In this document: positions 1 to 6,971 of the stretch, one piece after another | How the letters are laid out: each line of letters begins with the position of its first letter | How positions within the stretch are numbered: position 1 is the first letter of the stretch | Source: an uncultured Lachnospiraceae bacterium | Lineage (GTDB): Bacteria > Bacillota > Clostridia > Lachnospirales > Lachnospiraceae | DNA: 18,957 nt | Reading direction: 5' to 3' | Assembly (NCBI GenBank): GCA_910585065.1 | Contig: CAJUCG010000034.1 | Coordinates: 1 to 18,957 of the forward strand | The notes under the pieces: generated by a model | Database searches by the model: none | Told to the model about the DNA's origin: nothing | What the model saw: the letters and a program-made list of their open reading frames with translations, nothing else | Program-made: the position numbers and the translations under genes

Positions 1-769
1 ATCTATGGCACAACAAGCCGTCCTTTTGGGCTTAAAAACTCTTTGTATCACAGACCATATGGACTATCTCTACCCCGCGCAATATGCGCCAACCACCTTT
101 GTCTTTGATCCGGATGCCTATTTTGCAAAGCTGGCAAAAATAAAAGAGGCCTACCAAAGTCAATTGGAAATCCTTATCGGGATTGAACTTGGTCTGCGCA
201 GTGAAGCAGAGATCTCTGATAAGTGTACAGTTTATTATAAAAAACTTTGTGAGCAGTATGCCTTTGATTTTATTATTGGCTCCACCCATGTATTAGAAAA
301 TATTGACCCTTATTATCCCAAATTTTGGGAAGATCATGGGATCAAGAAGGGAATGCGCATATATTTTGAATCTATTTTAGAAAATATTAAAAAGTACGAT
401 ATGTTTCAAGTGTACGGACATTTAGACTATCCTGTGCGATATTTGCCAAAAGGGATGGAAAGGGATTACTGCTTTGAAGATTACAGAGAACTGATTGAAG
501 AAATTTTAAAGGAGCTGATTGCTTCCGGGCGCGGGCTTGAGGTCAATACGGCGGGCTATAAATACGGGCTGCCTTTCGCCCATCCGCGCCCGGAAGTGCT
601 GGCACTTTACCGGGCACTTGGCGGGGAGATTCTTACTGTTGGCTCCGACGCACACACCCCAAAACATATTGCATATGATTTTACAAAGATACGGGAACTG
701 CTCTGTTCACTCGGATTTAAATACTATACGGTGTATCGAGGGCGAAAAGCAGAATTTTCACCTTTGTAA
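1..769 (+). CDS. hisK: Histidinol-phosphatase, PHP family (5' truncated by window edge)
   Basis: PHP-family metal-dependent phosphatase, expected to convert L-histidinol phosphate to L-histidinol in histidine biosynthesis in the cytoplasm. The frame is open to the window edge. The first ATG (5) is probably internal, because the family's N-terminal HxH metal motif is missing and should lie upstream. Visible metal-ligand motifs, numbered from that Met, are TDH (H18), GIELG (E61), GSTH (H95), YGHLDY (H139) and GSDAH (D215, H217). The invariant order of these motifs and LEVNTAG at 178-184 fit the HisK/HisJ type. It is convergent with the protease gene downstream. Related PHP phosphoesterases cannot be excluded, but the GSTHVL and GHLDYPVRY context is typical of histidinol phosphatase. 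Confidence 0.85.
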   Translation, partial: SMAQQAVLLGLKTLCITDHMDYLYPAQYAPTTFVFDPDAYFAKLAKIKEAYQSQLEILIGIELGLRSEAEISDKCTVYYKKLCEQYAFDFIIGSTHVLENIDPYYPKFWEDHGIKKGMRIYFESILENIKKYDMFQVYGHLDYPVRYLPKGMERDYCFEDYRELIEEILKELIASGRGLEVNTAGYKYGLPFAHPRPEVLALYRALGGEILTVGSDAHTPKHIAYDFTKIRELLCSLGFKYYTVYRGRKAEFSPL

Positions 770-808
770 AAAGATATTAAAATCTTTACTAAATCTTCCT
801 TTTTTATT

Positions 809-854
809 AGCGAAGAACCCGGCGTTCTGTTTTCAAACCGCCGGGTTCTTCGCT
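809..854. terminator. Strong 16-bp hairpin between convergent genes
   Basis: Perfect 16-bp inverted repeat, arms 809-824 and 839-854, with a 14-nt loop, between the convergent phosphatase and htrA stop codons. Position suggests a shared terminator. Neither strand has a T-run after the hairpin: the only T-rich tract (799-807) precedes it on the plus strand. It is therefore not a textbook intrinsic terminator. Confidence 0.5.
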
Positions 855-889
855 AGTGGCAGCTTTATTCCCTCTGCCATATCTTGTTT

Positions 890-2314
890 TTACCGGAAAA
901 ACCCTCCAAAAAAGTCCTCCCAGTCAAATCCGAAATCATCTCCGTATCCATTGTCCGGCTCTGCCTCACGCTCAGGCTGCTTTGGAGTCGTCTGCTGTAA
1001 AGCTTCCTCCGGACGCTCGCCAAGCGTAGCGGTAAGCTTTATCTCCTCATAATTTCCCTCGCGCAGACGCTTTACCGTAAGTTCCACTTTCTCCCCCTCT
1101 GCATAGTACTGCATATAGTTTTGCAGCTGCGACATTCCGGAAACTGCCATCCCATCAAAGGCAGTTAAAATATCGCCCGTCTTTACGCCCGCCTTCTGCG
1201 CTGCGGAATCCTCAATTACTCTTGTGATATACAGACCAACCGGCATATTGTAGCCACTTGACATACTTGTACCCACATCTTCGCCGGAGATACCAAGATA
1301 ACCGCGATCATCTGCCTCAACCAACTCTCTTGGATCGCGCAGGGCAAGATTATTTAAAATTGGCAGTGCCTTGCTGATCGGAATGGCAAATCCCATGCCC
1401 TCCACCTTGTCCGATGCAAACTTCACCGAATTGATTCCGATCACTTCGCCATACATATTAAAGAGCGCGCCGCCGCTGTTTCCCGGATTGATTGCCGCAT
1501 CCGTCTGAATCAGCGTGTAGGTTACATTGTCAACTGTCACTACGCGGTTTAACGCGCTGATATAACCGGAAGTTAAGGATTGTCCATAACCGAGCGCGTT
1601 TCCGATCGCCACAACAGGCTCTCCCATCACACAGTCATCCGAATTTCCAAGAACTGCCACCGTCAGAGTATCAAGTACCTTCTGTGGAATATCGCTAAGT
1701 TTCACGCCCACAACCGCAAGATCGTTTGACGGGTCCGTCCCTTTGATATAGCCGCTATAAATCTGTTCTTCACTGTCATTAAAACATACGGTCAGCTCAC
1801 TCGCATCTTCCACCACATGATTGTTTGTCGCAATAATCAGCTCCTTGTCATTTTTTGCCACAATAATGCCGGAACCTGCGCCCTCACTCTCATACTCTCT
1901 TGTCTGCCCGAACATACTGTAAACTTCCTGCTTTGATTTTGCAGTGATCGCCACTACCGAAGAGAGATATTTCTGGGCAATCTGCGCCGGAGTATAAAGT
2001 GTTCTTCCATCCTTATTTACCTCCGCCTTAATCAAATTATTTACTGGTTCTGCCGGAGCTTCCTGTCCATCCTTATCTGAAGGATTTGCACCTGGCTCCT
2101 CCTGCCGTACATTTTGCCGATTTGCGCCCATATAATTGCCCGCTGCAAATCCTCCGCCCACAAGCAGAGCCGCACATAAAATTCCCGCCGTCCACTTTGC
2201 GAAGCGTTTTCCTCCCTTTTTCTTTTTGTGATCCTGCGGCTCCACAATCTTGCATTCCGTGTAAATCCCGCTGTCATTTCGTTCTTGTTCGGTAAATCCA
2301 TTCTCATCAAACAT
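890..2314 (-). CDS. htrA: Membrane-anchored HtrA/DegP-type serine protease with PDZ domain
   Basis: HtrA-family protease for quality control of misfolded exported proteins, predicted to sit on the outer face of the cytoplasmic membrane. The 474-residue protein has a charged cytoplasmic N-terminus (1-38), one membrane span (about 40-62), a Pro/Glu-rich linker, a trypsin-like domain (about 105-325) and one PDZ domain (about 336-432). The catalytic triad is visible: H166 in TNNHVVED, D198 in SNDLAVV and S280 in NPGNSGG. The start is supported by GGAGG 8 nt upstream (2323-2327). After the PDZ domain a Glu/Pro-rich stretch leads to a C-terminal tail dense in Phe, Trp, Gly and Asp, ending WEDFFGGFFR. 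The gene appears monocistronic. The family assignment is very secure; the substrate is unknown. Confidence 0.96.
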   Translation of the reverse strand: MFDENGFTEQERNDSGIYTECKIVEPQDHKKKKGGKRFAKWTAGILCAALLVGGGFAAGNYMGANRQNVRQEEPGANPSDKDGQEAPAEPVNNLIKAEVNKDGRTLYTPAQIAQKYLSSVVAITAKSKQEVYSMFGQTREYESEGAGSGIIVAKNDKELIIATNNHVVEDASELTVCFNDSEEQIYSGYIKGTDPSNDLAVVGVKLSDIPQKVLDTLTVAVLGNSDDCVMGEPVVAIGNALGYGQSLTSGYISALNRVVTVDNVTYTLIQTDAAINPGNSGGALFNMYGEVIGINSVKFASDKVEGMGFAIPISKALPILNNLALRDPRELVEADDRGYLGISGEDVGTSMSSGYNMPVGLYITRVIEDSAAQKAGVKTGDILTAFDGMAVSGMSQLQNYMQYYAEGEKVELTVKRLREGNYEEIKLTATLGERPEEALQQTTPKQPEREAEPDNGYGDDFGFDWEDFFGGFFR

Positions 2315-2351
2315 ATCCTTATCCTCCTATTTTTGTCATCTAATTTTTTTG

Positions 2352-2372
2352 TCGGAAAAAATTTTCTTCCGA
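2352..2372. other. Small hairpin in htrA leader region
   Basis: Near-perfect inverted repeat (TCGGAA paired with TTCCGA, extended inward by A/T pairs) 38 nt before the htrA start. No T-run follows it in the htrA direction, so it is not a terminator. It could be an mRNA leader structure or an operator. No clear -35/-10 pair for htrA was found in 2315-2500, which is AT-rich and otherwise featureless. Confidence 0.3.
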
Positions 2373-2500
2373 AATGCTGTTCTGTTTTCTATGTTTTTTA
2401 TGATACGGCAAGATTATGAAGGATTTTTGATGAGATTATGTTTCTTTTGTGAAAATGATAAACTCCCAGAGAGCTTTTTATCCTAAATGCAACGATGCTT

Positions 2501-3367
2501 TTAGTTCAGCCCCCTAAACCCCTTTCCAATAATCTCGCTGCTGTTTGTGATCATAATGAAGGAACCCGGCTGGGTGGTATGGATAAAATTGCGCAGTTGA
2601 ATTGCCTGACTGCGCTTCATCACCGTCAGGATAATGTATTTATGATGATGCTCATGTACGCCCTCACCTTCAAATTTTGTGGCACTTCGCCCAAGCTTTG
2701 TCTGAATAAAGTCACAGATTGGATCGGCATCATCGCAGACAATTGTAAAATATTTACAGAGATTCAAATTTTCAATTACGCTGTCAATCACAAGCGATTT
2801 TGCAAGCAGCCCGCAAAGGGAAAATAAACCAGTTTCAACATTAAAGGTAAAGCAAGCTGCAATCACAATAATTAAATCGACAAAAAGAAGTGCCGTGCCA
2901 ATATGGATACTTGTATATTTTTTCAAAATCATCGCGACAATATCTGTTCCTCCGCCGCTGGATCCGATATTAAAAAGGATAGCAGAACTGGCAGCGGGTA
3001 AAATAATCGCAAAGATCAGCTCCAGCACCGGCTCATTGGTCAGCGGTTTTTCCATTGGAAAAAAATGCTCTAGGGCACTTAAAATCACGGAGATAACAAT
3101 GCTTGCGTAGACTGTGCGCGCCGCAAAACTCTTGCCTAAGAAAAAAAGACCCAGCACAAGCAAAAGCATATTGATAATAAAATTAAGTGTGCTGGCTGAA
3201 AGTGGCAGGCTTGGGGCAAGTACAACCGCGATACCGGTAACGCCGCCAAAAGAAAAATTGTTTGGAAATTTGAACACATAAACGCCGATATCAAGGATAA
3301 GCGCGGCGAACGTGATCATCGCGTAGTCAATAAAGACTGCCTTTTTTGACTGTGGTTCCGTTTCCAT
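2501..3367 (-). CDS. YitT family integral membrane protein (DUF161/DUF2179)
   Basis: Member of the YitT family: an N-terminal multi-span membrane region and a C-terminal soluble DUF2179 domain. The molecular function of the family is not established. Several hydrophobic segments occupy about residues 8-195, including the family-typical GGVTGIAVVL near the start and GSSGGGTDIVAMILKK in the middle. The last ~85 residues form the soluble domain. The longest ORF begins at 3385, but the ATG at 3367 is preferred (288 aa) because GGAGG lies 7 nt before it. The upstream ATG would put that ribosome binding site inside the coding sequence and has no site of its own. It is monocistronic, with a promoter at 3401-3428. 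Confidence 0.9.
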   Translation of the reverse strand: METEPQSKKAVFIDYAMITFAALILDIGVYVFKFPNNFSFGGVTGIAVVLAPSLPLSASTLNFIINMLLLVLGLFFLGKSFAARTVYASIVISVILSALEHFFPMEKPLTNEPVLELIFAIILPAASSAILFNIGSSGGGTDIVAMILKKYTSIHIGTALLFVDLIIVIAACFTFNVETGLFSLCGLLAKSLVIDSVIENLNLCKYFTIVCDDADPICDFIQTKLGRSATKFEGEGVHEHHHKYIILTVMKRSQAIQLRNFIHTTQPGSFIMITNSSEIIGKGFRGLN

Positions 3368-3400
3368 AGGAGGACCTCCATCCATAAAGTATTTTTGAAT

Positions 3401-3428
3401 ATTTTACTTCAAATATAGAAAAAATCAA
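3401..3428 (-). promoter_or_regulatory. Sigma-A-like promoter for the YitT-family gene
   Basis: On the minus strand, TTGATT (3423-3428) and TAAAAT (3401-3406) are separated by 16 nt, about 34 nt upstream of the preferred ATG. Similarity to consensus and position are the only support. Confidence 0.5.
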
Positions 3429-3701
3429 GTCCCCTATTATTTCTTTTTTCTGCTGTGGTGTAAATAATTCTATTATATATGGCAAAAATTATATATTGCA
3501 TAAAATAGAAAGCTATGCCATAATTTATTTATCTCCTTTAATATTTTTCCTGATTCGAAAACTTCAAATTTTCTAAAAATCCCTGTAAGGTTTTCAATTT
3601 TTCTCCGTCTTATCAGATAAGGAAGCCTAAAGCCATAGCGAGGAAATCTTTCAAATGATTCTACCGTACTTTTCCTTGACCATCTACCTTATTTTGCAAA
3701 T
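3429..3701. other. AT-rich non-coding stretch with short dyads
   Basis: No supportable gene. It holds two short dyads: CTTATC/GATAAG around a single A (3609-3621), and TATGGCA (3478-3484) paired with TGCCATA (3516-3522). On the minus strand an isolated AGGAG followed by ATG runs into a stop after two codons. It looks like decayed accessory sequence continuous with the gene fragment that follows. Confidence 0.4.
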
Positions 3702-4148
3702 TCACTCTCCAAAATAGACTTTGAGTTTTCTCTCCGTATCTTTTATATATTCCTCCATTTCCTTCCCACCGTCCAGCATTTCATCAAACCCTTCCAGATA
3801 GGCATCCGCATCCACCGTATATGCAATCTTTCCATTTTGGTACAGTTGATAAACTTCTGCTTCAAAACTTCCCGCCGCCGGAACTGGCTTCTGAAAAAAT
3901 AATGGTGCTTCCTCCTCCGCCATCTGCCATATCACATAATCCGCAATAAAATCCAGTGTTTCCTCCAAGTGGCTTGAAGCCGGATTGACCGCAAGCAGAA
4001 TACAGGTGGCTGTATTCTCATCTTTTTCTGAAAGTTTTGGCATCGGGTAAACCTTCGCATTTTCACCATAATAATACTCTTTTAAGAAAGGATTTGTGTA
4101 ATCCCCCATATACCGGATATAATAAAATAAATACTTTTTAAATTGCAA
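3702..4148 (-). pseudogene. C-terminal fragment of an ABC transporter solute-binding protein
   Basis: The open frame (148 codons, TTG at its 5' end) resembles the last ~130 residues of family-1 extracellular sugar-binding proteins. Recognisable parts are the VYPMPKLSE segment, the CILLAVNPASSHLEETLDFIADYV segment (residues ~49-72), and the terminal helix with EMLDGGKEMEEYI and KLKVYFGE, typical of how these proteins end. A full protein would have roughly 400 or more residues, a lipoprotein signal peptide and neighbouring permease genes, none of which are present. There is no ribosome binding site at the TTG or at the ATG 13 codons in, and the frame is closed upstream by a stop. The remnant reading is inference from family knowledge. 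An alternative is a small unrelated protein. Confidence 0.55.
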
Positions 4149-4439
4149 TAACCTGGCAGCAATCGGTTAGAAAATGGCAGTAAATGGTATTTATTTATAC
4201 CTGAATCTGTGAAACTCAGCTTTTTTATAAGCGGGAAATAGATCATCCCTATAAGAAAAATAATCCTGCCAGATAACAAATTGAATCAGGTTGTTGATAA
4301 CAGTTCGAATCCTGCGTCATTTCATCGGACGCTTACTTCTTGAGGTTCGTTCGCTTTTTAGCGATTCCTGACCAATCTTATTTTTTCAGAATAAACTTAA
4401 AAAACCTATCTTTTGTTTAATAATTTATCGTATTTATTT
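4149..4439. other. AT-rich gap without a gene
   Basis: No gene is supportable. The minus-strand frames contain scattered stops and no continuation of the solute-binding protein could be recognised. A small stem (TCGCT with AGCGA) occurs near 4357-4370. A motif resembling a tRNA T-loop at 4301-4313 has no tRNA around it. Confidence 0.35.
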
Positions 4440-5090
4440 TTAATAATATATAAAATTTCCCATTCCAAGTTCTTCAAAATTTTCTTTCATCAAAGAGATC
4501 GCTTCCTCTCTTGTTGATACTCCCGGCACAATAAAATAAGTTATAACTCTTCCCATCTTAAATTGGGGAATCAAATATAAAACGCAAGGCATTCCCCCAG
4601 GTTCTTTCATATAAAAATAGGATGCTGCGACTTCTTTCCGTTTTGTTCTGCCTCTTGAATCCATCCCCCATTCATACCAATAAAAATATGTCATTTTTGC
4701 TTTTGGTATTTTCTCCGCATGATATGTTGCATCTACAATGTGATCAGATTGTATTTTTCTATTCTCCTTATCTTCAAAATATTTTTCCCCCTCCGTATCT
4801 AAATTATAGCGGTACAGTGTGGATACCTTATGATTTCCAGTATAAGAACAAAGTTCTTCCAATTTTTCGACACATACATCTCCAAGGTAATATCTTCCAA
4901 ATCCATAGATTTCTCCATCCAATTTTATCTTTGTTGTACCGACAAACTCATAATCGGGATTTGCCACTAATATCACTGCGTCCCCTTCATAGTTCCAGTC
5001 CGTACTTGCATAGAATTTTTTATAAAAAATAGATGAAACAACAATCGTCAAAAGTATAAGTACAAAAAATATAATTATTTTTTTCTTCAT
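4440..5090 (-). CDS. Hypothetical exported or membrane-anchored protein
   Basis: Not recognised. The 216-residue product starts MKKK and has one strongly hydrophobic segment (about 4-22). This is followed by a soluble, aromatic-rich region that would lie outside the membrane, so it is either a signal peptide or a single-span anchor. There is no lipobox cysteine directly after the segment. The soluble part is rich in Tyr, Lys and Glu and contains two cysteines close together (CVEKLEELC, about residues 73-81). The start is supported by AAGGA a few bases upstream of the ATG. Codon use is AT-rich compared with the metH cluster, and the gene lies between remnants, so it probably belongs to variable accessory DNA. 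Confidence 0.6.
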   Translation of the reverse strand: MKKKIIIFFVLILLTIVVSSIFYKKFYASTDWNYEGDAVILVANPDYEFVGTTKIKLDGEIYGFGRYYLGDVCVEKLEELCSYTGNHKVSTLYRYNLDTEGEKYFEDKENRKIQSDHIVDATYHAEKIPKAKMTYFYWYEWGMDSRGRTKRKEVAASYFYMKEPGGMPCVLYLIPQFKMGRVITYFIVPGVSTREEAISLMKENFEELGMGNFIYY

Positions 5091-5232
5091 TTTTTCCTTA
5101 TTTCCTTTTCTTTAAATAAATTTTACCTTTTGTATTCCAGTAGCTGCCCAATTTTTTGTCCGTGAGTTTCGCAATCGCCTAGAAAAATATCATTTTTAAA
5201 ATCACTGATTATTACTTATTCTGGATCTATTC

Positions 5233-5901
5233 CTATTCTGAAGTTTCTGGAATAAATATTGCAAATTTGTTCTCCCATTTTCCCGGTGCACTCAACTCAG
5301 AAGTATGAAAAAAGTAGTAATGATCATTTTTATCGTTTTCCAAAAAGACATTCTCAAAATCAGCAACCTGATTTTCTGGTTTCACTAAACCTTTTCCAAA
5401 CATATGAGCATACTCCACAATGGTTGGAAATTGAAAATCATACTCCTCCTGTAAAAATTGAATTAGCAATTCATTTTTTTCTACTGGAATACCCTGTGAA
5501 AAAATATTTTGCTTTACTGCCAATCCACCATTGGATTCCCCCTCCCGATAAAATATTCCGGAAATTTTTTTCTTATCTTGGCTATCTCCTGACACATTAA
5601 CAGAATAAGATATGTAATCTCTATCCATTAATTTAATGGATAATCCTTCCAATTCCCCATGTTCATTAAGTATTATGCTTTCCTGCAAAATTACGCATTG
5701 ATCGGATATATGCCACCGTTTTTTTATACAATCCAATAAACTTACGGTAATGTCCTGTAAAGAACTCGTTGATTTTTCCATTCGAAAAGATATCTTATTC
5801 TCCCAGGATGTATAGATTTTTTTAATAAAGGCAAATAATATAATTCCCCAAAACAAAAATAAAAAACCAAGTATTAATTTATTTCTCTTTTTTTTTGACA
5901 T
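5233..5901 (-). CDS. Hypothetical single-span membrane protein
   Basis: Not recognised. The 222-residue product has a lysine-rich start (MSKKKRNK), one hydrophobic span (about 9-26) and an extracytoplasmic region of about 195 residues. A GGGGG ribosome binding site sits just upstream of the ATG. The start lies inside the end of an upstream reading frame (5874-6226), overlapping it by 28 nt, which suggests former operon organisation and translational coupling. Codons 2-5 include a run of nine A, a slippage-prone site. It resembles its neighbour at 4440-5090 in architecture only (short cytoplasmic tail, one span, external domain); no sequence relationship was visible. Confidence 0.6.
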   Translation of the reverse strand: MSKKKRNKLILGFLFLFWGIILFAFIKKIYTSWENKISFRMEKSTSSLQDITVSLLDCIKKRWHISDQCVILQESIILNEHGELEGLSIKLMDRDYISYSVNVSGDSQDKKKISGIFYREGESNGGLAVKQNIFSQGIPVEKNELLIQFLQEEYDFQFPTIVEYAHMFGKGLVKPENQVADFENVFLENDKNDHYYFFHTSELSAPGKWENKFAIFIPETSE

Positions 5902-6226
5902 GGAGTACCCCCTGTACTGGTTGAATATGTAATGCTTGCACCTAATCCTCCTGCACCACTTGATAGATTATAGGATAAGTTTCCATCAGACTCTAAATAT
6001 GTTTGATCTATACACTCTTCATTATCTTGATTTTTTGTAAATCACGAATATTTCTTATTAGTCTGCCAAACATTCTTTCCTTTTTCATAGAATTTCCATT
6101 TTTCTCCAAAATCGTATAATTAAATATATTATCATTAATGGTACATGGTTTGTTATATTTTGTCAAGTTATTTTTTTCCAAGTCCGATCTAATATTTGGA
6201 TAAGTAGGTAAAGATATTCTAAAATT
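5874..6226 (-). pseudogene. Frameshifted, 5'-truncated ORF remnant upstream of the membrane protein
   Basis: Two minus-strand open frames join into one continuous protein if a single A is added to the A6 run at 6031-6036. The upstream frame runs from 6226 to the TAG at 6008-6010 and includes MKKERMFGRLIRNIRDLQK starting at 6088. The downstream frame continues NQDNEECIDQTYLESDG, then NLSYNLSSGAGGLGASITYS, and ends at 5874 within the start of the next gene. The downstream frame has no start codon of its own. The upstream frame is closed by TGA at 6227-6229, next to the hicAB promoter, which looks like a truncation point. The family is unknown. Gly/Ser/Thr richness toward the end suggests an exported or small secreted product, but that is weak inference. 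Confidence 0.5.
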
Positions 6227-6238
6227 TCAAAGAAACAC

Positions 6239-6267
6239 TTGACTTATGCGTATAATGGGCGCATAAT
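6239..6267 (+). promoter_or_regulatory. hicAB promoter with embedded operator palindrome
   Basis: TTGACT (6239-6244) and CATAAT (6262-6267) are 17 nt apart, 20 nt before the hicA ATG. A perfect 7-bp inverted repeat, TTATGCG (6244-6250) and CGCATAA (6260-6266), spans the spacer and overlaps both hexamers. HicB-type antitoxins repress their own operons, so this is the likely HicB (or HicAB complex) binding site. Confidence 0.7.
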
Positions 6268-6287
6268 AATTATGAGGAAGGAATATA

Positions 6288-6459
6288 ATGAAAACAAAAG
6301 ACCTAATTAAGCTATTGGAAAATGATGGATGGGAACTTAAACGACATGGTTCAGACCACGATATTTATATAAAGGGCACAGAGCGTGAAAGTATTCCAAG
6401 ACAATGAAATAAAAGAAAACTTAGCAAAAGCGATTATTAAAAGACGTGGACTAAAATGA
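6288..6459 (+). pseudogene. hicA: HicA mRNA interferase toxin, frameshifted
   Basis: The product begins as a normal small HicA: MKTKDLIKLLENDGWELKRH, then GSDHDIYIKG with the putative catalytic His at residue 24. HicA toxins cleave mRNA through a dsRBD-like fold. After IPRQ at residue 39 the frame hits TGA (6405-6407). The expected C-terminal half, NEIKENLAKAIIKRRGLK, continues in the +1 frame to a TGA at 6457-6459. Family members read PRH followed by N or T and EI at this point, so a 2-nt loss fits best and would restore 57 residues. A good AGGAAGG ribosome binding site precedes the ATG. The break removes the last helix, so the toxin is probably inactive. A +1 programmed frameshift at CAA-TGA or a sequencing error are alternatives. 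Confidence 0.85.
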
Positions 6460-6487
6460 GTCCGCATAAGATTAGGAGGCGTTTTCT

Positions 6488-6886
6488 ATGAAAAATTCTT
6501 ATCCAATTATTTTAATGCCAGATAAGGTTGGCTATATCGTGTATGTTCCGGACTTTAATATAAACACAGAGGGAGATACATTGACTGAAGCGATTGAAAT
6601 GGCAAGGGATGCAATAGGAATTATAGGTATTGATATGGAAGATAATGATGAATCCTTACCAAATCCAACAGCAATATCCAAAGTAAAGACAGATTCGACA
6701 GCGAATATTGTGACGCTTGTCGACGTAGACTTTGCCGAATATCGCAGAAAAAATAATATGAGAACCGTCAAGAAAAATTGCACAATACCATCATGGTTAA
6801 ATTTTGAAGCCGAAAAGGCGGGAGTAAACTTTTCAGCCATATTAACAGCAGCACTCAAAAGCGAATTAAACATTCAAAGTCGGTAG
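6488..6886 (+). CDS. hicB: HicB family antitoxin
   Basis: Antitoxin partner of HicA. The 132-residue protein has the HicB N-terminal domain (about 1-65, a partial RNase H-like fold with YIVYVPDF and the GDTLTEAIEMARDAI helix). It ends in a ribbon-helix-helix-like DNA-binding segment (about 93-128, containing IPSWLNFEAEKAGVNFSAIL). The first part neutralises HicA and the second should bind the palindrome at 6244-6266. AGGAGG lies a few bases before the ATG, and the gene starts 28 nt after the expected end of hicA. It is intact although hicA is not, and a strong terminator closes the unit. Confidence 0.92.
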   Translation: MKNSYPIILMPDKVGYIVYVPDFNINTEGDTLTEAIEMARDAIGIIGIDMEDNDESLPNPTAISKVKTDSTANIVTLVDVDFAEYRRKNNMRTVKKNCTIPSWLNFEAEKAGVNFSAILTAALKSELNIQSR

Positions 6887-6893
6887 CATCTTC

Positions 6894-6920
6894 CCCCGCC
6901 TAAAAAGGCGGGGTTTTCTT
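6894..6920 (+). terminator. Intrinsic terminator of hicAB
   Basis: CCCCGCC (6894-6900), loop TAAAAA, GGCGGGG (6907-6913), followed by TTTTCTT. It lies 7 nt after the hicB stop. On the opposite strand no T-run follows, so it should serve hicAB only. Confidence 0.9.
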
Positions 6921-6971
6921 ATACACAGGAGCGCGAACGCGATAAATCCTATATCCTCTTTTTGCGATCTT

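Noticed and set aside
519..1052. 177-codon plus-strand ORF across the phosphatase/htrA junction
   Set aside because: It overlaps both well-supported genes in wrong frames and crosses the intergenic hairpin.
4301..4313. CAGTTCGAATCCTG, resembling a tRNA T-arm or the 3' end of a tRNA attachment site
   Set aside because: Only three stem pairs flank the loop, there is no D-arm, anticodon arm or acceptor partner, and no integrase gene is nearby.
6008..6088. Stand-alone small peptide gene (MKKERMFGRL...)
   Set aside because: The frame is open well upstream of this Met and continues after a one-base shift, so a fragment of a longer gene explains it better.
6894..6920. Use of the hicAB terminator as a metH terminator too
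   Set aside because: On the minus strand the hairpin is followed by GAAGATGC, not a T-run. No clear metH terminator was found before it.
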